Origin: Peptococcus niger
GTDB lineage: Bacteria > Bacillota > Peptococcia > Peptococcales > Peptococcaceae
Length of the DNA stretch: 64,000 nt
Assembly (NCBI RefSeq): GCF_900101835.1
Contig: NZ_FNAF01000005.1
Coordinates: 1 to 64,000 of the forward strand
Direction of reading: 5' to 3'
A model generated the notes under the pieces. That model was given only the letters and a program-made list of their open reading frames with translations, had not been told where the DNA came from and ran no database searches. Below are positions 9,679-16,474 of the stretch, in pieces (position 1 is the first letter of the stretch; the number at the start of each line of letters is the position of its first letter). Position numbers and translations under genes: made by a program.

Positions 9679-11025
9679 TTAACCGGCAAACACTTGAGTG
9701 ATGTTTGTCCAATAGTGGCCTAAAATCAACACACTGAAGAGGAAGCCTAAAAGAACATTGACCAGCACCCCAATGGAGAAGGCGCCGACCGGTTTCATCC
9801 CGACGGAAGCCAGTTCCTTGAACCGTGTCGTCAACCCGATGCACAGGAAGCAGAAGACAAAGGACCAGGTCCGTAAGCTCTTGATTGGCCCAATGATGGC
9901 GGCATTGATGGCATCGTTCACTTCCGGCGTAATGCCGACCGTCACAGCGGTCATGATGAAGGAAGCAATGAAGAACCCTAAAACAAATTTTGGGAACCGT
10001 TCCCAAATGACACCGGCGCCAGGTTTAACGCCGCCCTCGTGGGCTTCCCACTTGGTAACGGAAACGATGGCCAAAATGAAGGCCCAGATTCCGACAAACA
10101 TATCACGACCGACAACCTTCATTAAGGTGAAGGATGTAATCCCTGCATCGCCAAACTGTGCAGCGGCAGCGATACCGGCCGCATCGGCAAATTCAGACGT
10201 CCCAATCCAGGCACCGGCTTCACCGGGGGTTAAGCCCAAGAGGTGGGACATAATCGGCAGGAAGAAGACCATGATGGTCGCCCAGACCACAACCATGGAA
10301 ATGGAGATGGAGACGTGGTTCTTCTCAGCGTTGACAGAGCTACCAATGGCGATGGAGGCAGATACCCCGCAGATGGAGCCGCCGGCGCCCAGGGTTGCAG
10401 CAAAGCGTTTGTCCAGGCCGAAAATACGCGTACCGACAAAGTAAATGGTGAGGAAGGTGGTCACAGCGATAAAGGTTGCCTGTAAGAAGGCCACCGGGCC
10501 GCTGGACAAAATAAGGGTAAAGGGTAAGGTTGCCCCCATTAACACAATCCCGATTTTAACGTAAAATTCCGTGCGCAAGGCAGCATCAAACCAGGCCGGA
10601 ATTTTAACAAAGTTCCCGATGATCATCCCGATGATCAAGGCCAAAACCGGTGCTTCCAAGTTTAAAGCCTTGGCCGGATTCCAAGAACCGAGAATCTGCA
10701 CGATAATCGCCATAACATACAAGAGCGTAAAGCCTTTTAAAAACTGAGGGATAGAATGCCCCATGATCTTAATGGCAACGGCAAAAATAATTGCCAAGAC
10801 CACATATAATAGAATCAAATGCGGAATAAGACCTGCTAATTGACCAGGAACCACAGAAAAATTATCAAATGCTTCAAAACCAACGCCCAGTGGTCCAATA
10901 CTCCCACCGAGTTTATAAATGAGTAATGCAATCAAAATGGTGCCTAAGCCGATCCAAACGGCCCAGTAGTCTTCTTTTAACCAGAGGTTGGAAAAACGAC
11001 TGGTTTTACGTGTTTCTTGACTCAT
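9679..11025 (-). CDS. YeiH/UPF0324 family membrane transporter (putative sulfate exporter family)
   Basis: A 448-residue polytopic membrane protein with about ten hydrophobic segments. The stretch GLDKRFAATLGAGGSICGVSA followed by SSVNAEKNHVSISI is characteristic of the YeiH/YadS (Cons_hypoth698) family, annotated as putative sulfate exporters with little direct biochemistry. A good ribosome site (AAAAAGGAGG) precedes the ATG at 11025. A 131-residue unknown gene follows in the same transcription unit. The protein is longer than typical members (about 340) because of an extended N-terminal region that carries an extra predicted segment. Its real substrate cannot be read from sequence. Confidence 0.85.
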   Translation of the reverse strand: MSQETRKTSRFSNLWLKEDYWAVWIGLGTILIALLIYKLGGSIGPLGVGFEAFDNFSVVPGQLAGLIPHLILLYVVLAIIFAVAIKIMGHSIPQFLKGFTLLYVMAIIVQILGSWNPAKALNLEAPVLALIIGMIIGNFVKIPAWFDAALRTEFYVKIGIVLMGATLPFTLILSSGPVAFLQATFIAVTTFLTIYFVGTRIFGLDKRFAATLGAGGSICGVSASIAIGSSVNAEKNHVSISISMVVVWATIMVFFLPIMSHLLGLTPGEAGAWIGTSEFADAAGIAAAAQFGDAGITSFTLMKVVGRDMFVGIWAFILAIVSVTKWEAHEGGVKPGAGVIWERFPKFVLGFFIASFIMTAVTVGITPEVNDAINAAIIGPIKSLRTWSFVFCFLCIGLTTRFKELASVGMKPVGAFSIGVLVNVLLGFLFSVLILGHYWTNITQVFAG

Positions 11026-11182
11026 GTGTTTACCTCCTTTTTAATCTTAATGGCAATAGTGAACAAAAAAATATAAGGTGTTCTTCCTGAAAGGCATTCC
11101 CCCTTAATACAGTTTCAAAAAAAGCAGAGAATTCATAGGCTCTTTTGCACAAAAAATCAAAAGAACCATATGAATTGTTTAT

Positions 11183-11211
11183 AGTATGCACCAAATCCTT
11201 TAAAATCGCAA
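11183..11211 (-). promoter_or_regulatory. probable promoter of the YeiH-type transporter gene
   Basis: Read on the minus strand, TTGCGA (11211-11206) and CATACT (11188-11183) are 17 bases apart. This leaves a 5' leader of about 150 bases before the ATG at 11025. The surrounding AT-rich DNA (11026-11505) shows no gene. Confidence 0.5.
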
Positions 11212-11505
11212 GAAAAAATCTATCCTATCAAAGTTGACAATAGATCTTTTAAAGCTTCATTAGGTGGGTGCGACAGTGTCTTTTCTTAGGGGCCCTTTGA
11301 TAAAAAAATACTTTTAAAAGCGGTTGTTGGATAAAATAGAAAGAAATAAAAAACGGTGATAAACTCTAAGATGAATTTTGGTAATCAGTGAAAATTTTAG
11401 CATAGTTTATATTTACAGGCTATTTGCCGGCTTACTTTTAGTCGTTGGGCTAATTTTAGGACAACATAATAAGATGCAGCAAAATGTAAATTACTCTCAG
11501 CCTTC

Positions 11506-11535
11506 TTGACAACCCCCTCTTTGATCTTGTATAAT
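11506..11535 (+). promoter_or_regulatory. promoter of infC-rpmI-rplT
   Basis: A consensus TTGACA at 11506-11511 and a consensus TATAAT at 11530-11535 with an 18-base spacer: a strong housekeeping promoter, as expected for a ribosomal operon. Confidence 0.88.
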
Positions 11536-11539
11536 AAAT

Positions 11540-11703
11540 CTGTTGCGAAAGCAGAAACTTTGTTTCTCACCTGCCGCCTAGGGGTGTCCGGTTGCATCAT
11601 CTATCAGAGCGCCTGGGGTGCTGTGTATCAATGATGTAATATTGGCGGGTGAATCCCGTCTTTTTTTATAGGCAAAACTTTTCAATATTCGGAGGTGTAG
11701 ATC
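11540..11703 (+). ncRNA. infC/L20 leader with transcription attenuator
   Basis: A 5' leader of about 165 bases between the promoter and infC. It contains several GC segments and ends in an intrinsic terminator: GGCGGG (11644-11649), five-base loop, CCCGTC (11655-11660), then seven T residues. Upstream CCTGCC/CCGCC bases at 11570-11578 can pair with GGCGGG and would form a competing antiterminator. This matches the layout of the Firmicute L20 leader, in which free L20 binds the leader and favours termination. The assignment is by position and architecture; I could not run a covariance model. Confidence 0.72.
11644..11667 (+). terminator. attenuator terminator in the infC leader
   Basis: A six-base-pair GC stem (one G-U pair) followed by TTTTTTT, located 37 bases before the infC start. 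Regulated read-through would set expression of infC, rpmI and rplT. Confidence 0.75.
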
Positions 11704-12237
11704 ATAAGTAAAGAACTTCGTGTAAATGAGGGTGTCCGCTGTCGCGAGGTCCGCCTGATCGGCGATCAGGGCGAACAGCTGGGGGTTATGCATCCCCGCG
11801 ATGCCATGAAAGTCGCCGGGGAGCGCGGATTGGATTTGGTGGAAGTGGCACCGGGCGCGAAGCCGCCTGTTTGCCGCATTATGGATTACGGCAAGTACAA
11901 ATACGAACAACGTAAAAAAGAACGCGAAGCTAAAAAAAATCAGAAAACCATTGACGTCAAGGAAGTTAAACTGCGTCCGGGGATTGAAGATCACGACTTC
12001 AATACCAAGGTGCGCAATGCCGCCCGTTTTCTCGGTGACGGCAATAAAGTTAAAATTACCATTATGTTCCGTGGCCGCGAAATTACGCATCCGGAGATTG
12101 GCCGTGAGCTTTGCGAGCGGGTCGCTCAAGATGTTAGTGAAATCGCTAAAGTGGAAAAGGCAGCTAAAGTTGAAGGCCGAAATATGACCATGATGCTGGT
12201 GCCTCAGGAACATAACACCGACAAAAAGAACAAGTAA
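11704..12237 (+). CDS. infC: translation initiation factor IF-3, probable AUA (or AUC) start
   Basis: IF-3 binds the 30S subunit, prevents premature 50S joining and proofreads the start codon. The full family N-terminus ([19 protein letters not shown]) is encoded upstream of the first ATG (11788), so the ATG cannot be the start. The frame is open back to ATA at 11704 and ATC at 11701, with GGAGG at 11691-11695. ATA gives the better spacing (8 bases) and a 177-residue protein of normal size. Rare start codons in infC are well known (AUU in E. coli) and allow IF-3 to limit its own synthesis. Both domains and the Lys-rich linker ([18 protein letters not shown]) are present. First gene of infC-rpmI-rplT. 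Confidence 0.92.
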   Translation: MSKELRVNEGVRCREVRLIGDQGEQLGVMHPRDAMKVAGERGLDLVEVAPGAKPPVCRIMDYGKYKYEQRKKEREAKKNQKTIDVKEVKLRPGIEDHDFNTKVRNAARFLGDGNKVKITIMFRGREITHPEIGRELCERVAQDVSEIAKVEKAAKVEGRNMTMMLVPQEHNTDKKNK

Positions 12238-12251
12238 GAGGGGGAATTTTC

Positions 12252-12440
12252 ATGCCTAAGATGAAAACACACCGCGGTGCTGCCAAACGTTTTTCCCGCA
12301 CCGGAACCGGTAAAATTAAAAGAAACCATGCTTACACCAGCCATATTCTGGAGAAAAAATCTCCGAAACGTAAGCGTAATTTGCGCAAAAGCGCCATCAT
12401 GTTTAAGGGTGACGCCAAACGCATCGATCAACTGATCTAA
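12252..12440 (+). CDS. rpmI: 50S ribosomal protein bL35
   Basis: A 62-residue, strongly basic ribosomal protein of standard length. It begins [21 protein letters not shown] and contains the typical [16 protein letters not shown] stretch. It lies 14 bases after infC and 15 bases before rplT, the conserved order infC-rpmI-rplT. A GAGGGGG sequence precedes the ATG. Confidence 0.97.
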   Translation: MPKMKTHRGAAKRFSRTGTGKIKRNHAYTSHILEKKSPKRKRNLRKSAIMFKGDAKRIDQLI

Positions 12441-12455
12441 GTTTAGGAGGTCCAA

Positions 12456-12809
12456 ATGGCTAGAATTAAACGTGGCGTCAACGCCCGCAAAAAACATAGA
12501 AAAATTTTAAAACAGGCAAAAGGTTATTACGGCAGTCGGTCTCGGGTTTTCCGGGTAGCCAACCAGGCGGTTATGAAAAGCGGCCAATACGCTTACGAAC
12601 ACCGTCGTTTGCGCAAACGTGATTTCCGCAGACTGTGGATTTCCCGGATCAATGCGGCAGCTCGCTTGAACGATATGAGCTACAGCACCCTGATTCACGG
12701 CTTAAAAGAAGCCGGTATTGATATCAACCGTAAAATGCTTGCCGATTTGGCGGTAAATGATGAAAAAGCATTTGCCGATCTTTGCGGTATGGCAAAAGAA
12801 AGCTTATAA
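12456..12809 (+). CDS. rplT: 50S ribosomal protein bL20
   Basis: A 117-residue ribosomal protein needed early in 50S assembly. It begins [20 protein letters not shown] and has the usual [13 protein letters not shown] and [10 protein letters not shown] motifs. It is preceded by TAGGAGG. In other Firmicutes free L20 represses this operon through the leader RNA, and a matching leader is present upstream of infC here. A terminator follows at once. Confidence 0.98.
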   Translation: MARIKRGVNARKKHRKILKQAKGYYGSRSRVFRVANQAVMKSGQYAYEHRRLRKRDFRRLWISRINAAARLNDMSYSTLIHGLKEAGIDINRKMLADLAVNDEKAFADLCGMAKESL

Positions 12810-12816
12810 GAAACTG

Positions 12817-12843
12817 AGGCCTTCGTTAATGAAGGCCTTTTTT
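12817..12843 (+). terminator. terminator of the infC operon
   Basis: AGGCCTTC and GAAGGCCT arms around a six-base loop, followed by a run of T. Confidence 0.9.
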
Positions 12844-12897
12844 GCATGATGCCCGTTTTGGAACCGATGGGTCATCTACTGGTAAAGGGGGGTCAAG

Positions 12898-13869
12898 ATG
12901 CAAAAAGAATTGCTCGGTGTCTTTATTGAACACCCGACCACGTGGCTTTCCGGCGCAGACCTGGCTGCGGCGCTCGGGGTTTCGCGGTCAGCTGTTTGGA
13001 AGCAGATTGAAGGCCTTCGGGCCCAGGGGGTTGCCATTGAAGCGGCGCCGCGTAAAGGCTATCGGCTCAGTGCCGAGGCCAACCTCCTGACGGCCGAAAG
13101 CCTGGCCCAGGCCCTACCGGCGGGAACCAAGATAGCCATAGAAGGCCATGGGCTCATTGATTCCACCAATAAGCGGGCGGTGGCCCTGGCCGGAGAAGGC
13201 GCGCCGGCCTGGCAAGTGGTGCTGGCAGATGCTCAATCCGCCGGCAGCGGCCGGCGGGGACGTGATTTTTATTCGCCGGCAGGGGTGGGCATTTATATGA
13301 GTGTTATCCTGCGACCAAAGCTTCCGGCGCAGGAGGCCACCCTCCTCACCATGGCCGCAGCAGTGGCTGTGGCGGAAGCCGCGGAAGCTTTTAGTGGTGA
13401 ACCGCTAGGAATCAAATGGGTGAACGATGTTTACCGTGGCCAGCGTAAAATTGCCGGCATTCTAACGGAAGCGGCCCTTTCTTTAGAAGAAAAAAGCCTG
13501 CGCTGGGCGGTGGTCGGGATGGGGTTAAACGTATTTCCCCAGCCGACGGTTGGGGAATCGGTTTACGGCAGCCTCTTTGATGACCGCCCTGCGGACCCCT
13601 TGCTGCGGGCGCGGCTGGCAGCGGATATTTTAAACCGTTTGCAGAAATACCTTGCAGCCTTGGCCGACCGCCCCTATTTAGAGGGCTACCGGCGGCGGCT
13701 TTTCTTTTTAGGAAAACCGGCAGACCTGGTCGAACCGCAGGGCCGGCGAACGGTCCTGCCGGTGGACATTGATGACATGGGTCATTTGATTGTGGAAAAT
13801 TCGGATGGACAGCATGAGGTGGTCGCGACCGGAGAAATCAGTTTGCGTCCACATGAATTGGGAGGTTGA
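12898..13869 (+). CDS. birA: bifunctional biotin operon repressor / biotin-protein ligase
   Basis: A 323-residue BirA that joins biotin to carboxylase carrier proteins via biotinyl-AMP. Residues 1-65 form a winged helix (SGADLAAALGVSRSAVWKQIEGL), so it is the DNA-binding class that also represses biotin genes. The ligase core shows AQSAGSGRRGRDFYSP, the biotinyl-AMP loop (a slight variant of GRGRRGR), and GIKWVNDVYRGQRKIAGIL with the catalytic Lys. The C-terminal SH3-like domain ends VVATGEISLR. No biotin genes or BirA operator are visible nearby. The stop lies just before the next gene with which it is probably co-transcribed. Confidence 0.95.
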   Translation: MQKELLGVFIEHPTTWLSGADLAAALGVSRSAVWKQIEGLRAQGVAIEAAPRKGYRLSAEANLLTAESLAQALPAGTKIAIEGHGLIDSTNKRAVALAGEGAPAWQVVLADAQSAGSGRRGRDFYSPAGVGIYMSVILRPKLPAQEATLLTMAAAVAVAEAAEAFSGEPLGIKWVNDVYRGQRKIAGILTEAALSLEEKSLRWAVVGMGLNVFPQPTVGESVYGSLFDDRPADPLLRARLAADILNRLQKYLAALADRPYLEGYRRRLFFLGKPADLVEPQGRRTVLPVDIDDMGHLIVENSDGQHEVVATGEISLRPHELGG

Positions 13870-13871
13870 GC

Positions 13872-14366
13872 ATGATGACCGGATTTGAACGCGCAAAAAA
13901 TTATTTGGACGAGCAAGGCTATGGTGACCGGGTAGCGGTGTTTACGGAAAGTACCGCCACCGTTGCCTTGGCAGCCGAGCAGGTGGGCTGCCAAGAGGCG
14001 CATATTGCCAAAAGCCTGAGCTTTTACGATGAGGGGGACCGGGCGGTCATCATTGTTACCGCCGGCGATGGCAAAATTGACAACCGTCGCTTTAAGGACC
14101 AATTCGGTTTTAAGGCCAAGATGCTCCGCGGGGAAGATGTTCAGCGCTTGACCGGATATGAACCGGGTGGTGTTTGCCCCTTTGACCTGCCGGACGGGGC
14201 CCGGGTATTTTTGGATGCATCCTTAGACCGGTTTGAGACGGTCTACCCGGCTTGTGGTGATGCGGCCAGTGCGGTGCGGTTGACCATCCCGGAACTGGCC
14301 GCTCTGAGCAAGGCCCAGGGGACCATAGATGTTTGTAAGGCATGGCGGGAAGAGGCTGACCAATGA
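13872..14366 (+). CDS. YbaK/ProX-type aminoacyl-tRNA deacylase family protein (first of two)
   Basis: A 164-residue YbaK/EbsC-fold protein. Family members hydrolyse mischarged aminoacyl-tRNAs in trans. The conserved Lys sits in HIAKSLSF, followed by GDGKIDNRRFKDQFG and the family motif GYEPGGVCPFDL. The GGGAGG at 13860-13865 points to ATG 13872 (or 13875). The frame can extend to TTG 13866, which overlaps the birA stop, but that TTG sits directly on the ribosome site. It overlaps the next gene, a second YbaK-type protein, by four bases. Which amino acid it edits is not evident. Confidence 0.82.
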   Translation: MMTGFERAKNYLDEQGYGDRVAVFTESTATVALAAEQVGCQEAHIAKSLSFYDEGDRAVIIVTAGDGKIDNRRFKDQFGFKAKMLRGEDVQRLTGYEPGGVCPFDLPDGARVFLDASLDRFETVYPACGDAASAVRLTIPELAALSKAQGTIDVCKAWREEADQ

Positions 14367-14857
14367 GCGGCAAACGCATAAAAAAAACCAATGCCATGCG
14401 CCTCTTGACCCAGGCAAAAATTGATTACGAGGTCTTCACCTACCGCTGGAAAGAGGATGATTTGGATGCGCGCCACGTTGGCGCAGAAATCAACCGACCG
14501 GATGACGTGATCTACAAAACCCTGCTGGCCCAGGGCGACAAGACCGGCCCCCTGGTGGCAATCATCCCCTCTCACTTGAGCATTGACCTGAAAAAATTGG
14601 CCCATGCCAGCGGCAATAAAAAAGTAGACATGCTGCCCTTGAAAGATTTGGAAAAGACCACCGGCTATATTCGCGGCGGCTGTTCGCCCATCGGCATGAA
14701 GCACCAATTGCCCTCCTACATTGATCAGCGGGTCAATGAACTGGACCAAGTGATCGTTTCAGCAGGGCAACGGGGGTTGCAAGTGGGCCTAGTACCGCAA
14801 GACTTGATTGACTTTATCCATGCGGATGTGGCAGACATCACCATGGCCCACCTTTAA
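14363..14857 (+). CDS. ybaK: Cys-tRNA(Pro)/Cys-tRNA(Cys) deacylase, YbaK type (second of two)
   Basis: A 164-residue YbaK-subfamily protein that removes Cys misattached to tRNA-Pro by prolyl-tRNA synthetase. The conserved Lys lies in VIYKTLLAQGD, and the motif GYIRGGCSPIGMKHQLP is the standard YbaK signature. It starts with ATGA overlapping the stop of the previous gene, so the two deacylases are translated together. The two proteins are distant relatives and not a recent duplication: the lysine and GG(V/C) motifs align but the rest differs strongly. Confidence 0.88.
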   Translation: MSGKRIKKTNAMRLLTQAKIDYEVFTYRWKEDDLDARHVGAEINRPDDVIYKTLLAQGDKTGPLVAIIPSHLSIDLKKLAHASGNKKVDMLPLKDLEKTTGYIRGGCSPIGMKHQLPSYIDQRVNELDQVIVSAGQRGLQVGLVPQDLIDFIHADVADITMAHL

Positions 14858-14977
14858 GGACGAGTTTACAATTATTTTACATTTTGGCTGTAAGTCGGAC
14901 ATATCTACCCTGTATGATGTACTTAACGCCAAAGGGCGTGATAATTCTTGTTAAATTTTAAGGAGGCCTTTTTAAAC

Positions 14978-15199
14978 ATGAAAAAATTAATGGCTGCTAT
15001 GATGTGCATGGCTCTTGGTATGGCTGTTCTCGCAGGCTGCGGCGGTGGCGCTGACACCAGCTCCGCTACTTCCGAACCGGCTGCTACCAGCTCTGAAGCT
15101 GCTACCACTACCACCACGACCACCACTGAAAAAGATGGCAGCGAAGCTGCTACCACCACCACAACCACCACTGATGAAGACACCAGCGCTGCTGAATAA
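14978..15199 (+). CDS. small Thr-rich lipoprotein, 73 aa
   Basis: A short exported lipoprotein. ATG 14978 follows AAGGAGG (14960-14966); an upstream TTG at 14948 is in frame but has no ribosome site. The signal peptide ends in the lipobox LAGC, so the mature protein starts at Cys-24 and is only about 50 residues. It consists of GGG, Ala/Ser/Glu segments and two runs of seven to eight Thr separated by an acidic stretch. No fold is expected. The design suggests a surface spacer or a heavily O-modified peptide, but nothing in the sequence proves a function. It has a ribosome site and terminator of its own, which supports real expression. Confidence 0.75.
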   Translation: MKKLMAAMMCMALGMAVLAGCGGGADTSSATSEPAATSSEAATTTTTTTTEKDGSEAATTTTTTTDEDTSAAE

Positions 15200-15210
15200 T
15201 CTTTATATGC

Positions 15211-15250
15211 AAAGCACCACTGTGAGCATGACTCACGGTGGTGCTTTTTT
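15211..15250 (+). terminator. terminator of the Thr-rich lipoprotein gene
   Basis: AAAGCACCACTGTGAG and CTCACGGTGGTGCTTT arms (one mismatch) around CATGA, followed by T residues. Confidence 0.92.
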
Positions 15251-15303
15251 GTTGTCCAATATTACCTTTGTCATATGGTATACTGAAGGCGAGGGGGGGT
15301 AAG

Positions 15304-16050
15304 ATGTTTACAATAATTCTTCTTTTCGGCTTCCTGGGCCTTTTGTTGCAGCGGGTGTCCGGCACCGGCTTTGCCCTGGTCATGGTACCGGTCTATACCT
15401 TATTTCTCGGACCGGTCCAGGGGGTTATGGTTAGCAATATTCTGAACGGACTGGGCTGCCTGCTGTTAATGTTGGCCGTGTGGAAAGACCTCCAGTGGCG
15501 GCGAATTTTGCTGATTTCCGGCTTTGCGGTCATCGGGATGGCCCCGGGCATTTTTATCATCAAACTTTTGTCGCCCGGTTTTTTGCAGCTGTCTATAGGC
15601 CTCCTTATGCTTTTTGCTCTGGCGGTATCCTTGCGCTTTAATGTGGATCAACCGGGGAGAGAAGGACTTTTGCCAATCGCTCTATGCGGTTTGGGCGGCG
15701 GTTTCTTGGTGACCACCGCAGGGATTCCTGCACCGGCAATGGTGATTTATGCCCGCTATATCAACTGGCCCTTCCGTCAATTCAATGCAGCCATGCAAGG
15801 TGTATTTTTTATCATCTGCCTCCTAACCACTTTTTTAAAACTAAACAGTGGTGTACCGCTTCCAGGGGAAATTTTTACTCTGCCCCATAATGTTTGGCTC
15901 TTCCTGGCCGCCTTGGTCGGCATGGCCGTAGGTGGTTATTTGAGCAAAATTATTCCGGTCAAGTATGCCAGCGCCTCGGCCTTTATCGTCTCCGTCTTAG
16001 GCGCTGCCATTGCAACCGGACGAGGGGCCTGGATGCTTTTCGCCGGTTAA
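15304..16050 (+). CDS. TauE/SafE-family sulfite/organosulfonate exporter-type membrane protein
   Basis: A 248-residue inner membrane protein with seven to eight hydrophobic segments, of standard length for the TauE/SafE (DUF81) family. These proteins are thought to move sulfite, sulfoacetate or related anions; the substrate is unproven for most. The N-terminal stretch GFLGLLLQRVSGTGFALVMVP and the mid-protein GLGGGFLVTTAGIPAPAMVIY are typical duplicated half-repeats. The ATG 15304 follows a run of G residues (GAGGGGGGG) that can serve as ribosome site. A TATACT at 15279-15284 may be its -10 box. It is a single-gene unit. Confidence 0.82.
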   Translation: MFTIILLFGFLGLLLQRVSGTGFALVMVPVYTLFLGPVQGVMVSNILNGLGCLLLMLAVWKDLQWRRILLISGFAVIGMAPGIFIIKLLSPGFLQLSIGLLMLFALAVSLRFNVDQPGREGLLPIALCGLGGGFLVTTAGIPAPAMVIYARYINWPFRQFNAAMQGVFFIICLLTTFLKLNSGVPLPGEIFTLPHNVWLFLAALVGMAVGGYLSKIIPVKYASASAFIVSVLGAAIATGRGAWMLFAG

Positions 16051-16252
16051 GGCCGTCGGTGCAGGTCGTATTGTTCAAAAATGAACTTAATAGACTTAGA
16101 AAATATAAATTTAGGGCAAAAAATACCACAAGTCTTAGAGTGAAAAGTTAAAATTCTGTTAAAAGAAAAAGAAAATTTCAACATGATATAAGATTTATCA
16201 ATAAGTTCGAAAAATGAATTTGATTTTAATGTATTGTAAGTTATTTTATTCA

Positions 16253-16281
16253 TTGACAACGTTTGTGAATAAGGGTATCAT
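16253..16281 (+). promoter_or_regulatory. promoter of the lactate dehydrogenase / Etf operon
   Basis: TTGACA at 16253-16258 and TATCAT at 16276-16281 with a 17-base spacer. The AT-rich bases 16051-16252 before it hold no gene. Confidence 0.78.
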
Positions 16282-16287
16282 TAACAT

Positions 16288-16474
16288 CAGAAAGAGGATT
16301 TTGTTTTTAGAGATTTCTCTGAAAATAAAAGGGGATAACCGATAATCATGGTCGTATGAATCGGCGTTTTGTGCGTTGAAAACTCAAAAAATAAAAATAA
16401 TTACTTGCAATCGACACAAAAACGGTTCCCAAAGGGTATGGTTAATCGGCTATGTCGGATGAGGAGATGAAACC
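16288..16474 (+). promoter_or_regulatory. long 5' leader of the lactate dehydrogenase operon
   Basis: If the promoter at 16253 is used, the mRNA has about 185 untranslated bases. The leader contains a possible hairpin around CCGAT...ATCGG (about 16339-16365) and an AT-rich palindrome-like stretch near 16300-16330, but no riboswitch class I recognise and no clear terminator. A GGAG site at about 16461 serves the first gene. Confidence 0.4.

Noticed and set aside
9758-10444. 228-residue open frame on the plus strand opposite the YeiH-type gene
   Set aside because: Low-complexity shadow of a membrane protein gene, rich in Met, Ala and Thr, without ribosome site.
11788-12237. infC starting at the first ATG (11788)
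   Set aside because: This would remove about 28 conserved N-terminal residues of IF-3 that are encoded in frame upstream with a good ribosome site.
15090-15190. Repeated ACC/ACA/ACG triplets as a possible CRISPR or satellite array
   Set aside because: They are in-frame threonine codons of the small lipoprotein, with no spacer-repeat structure.
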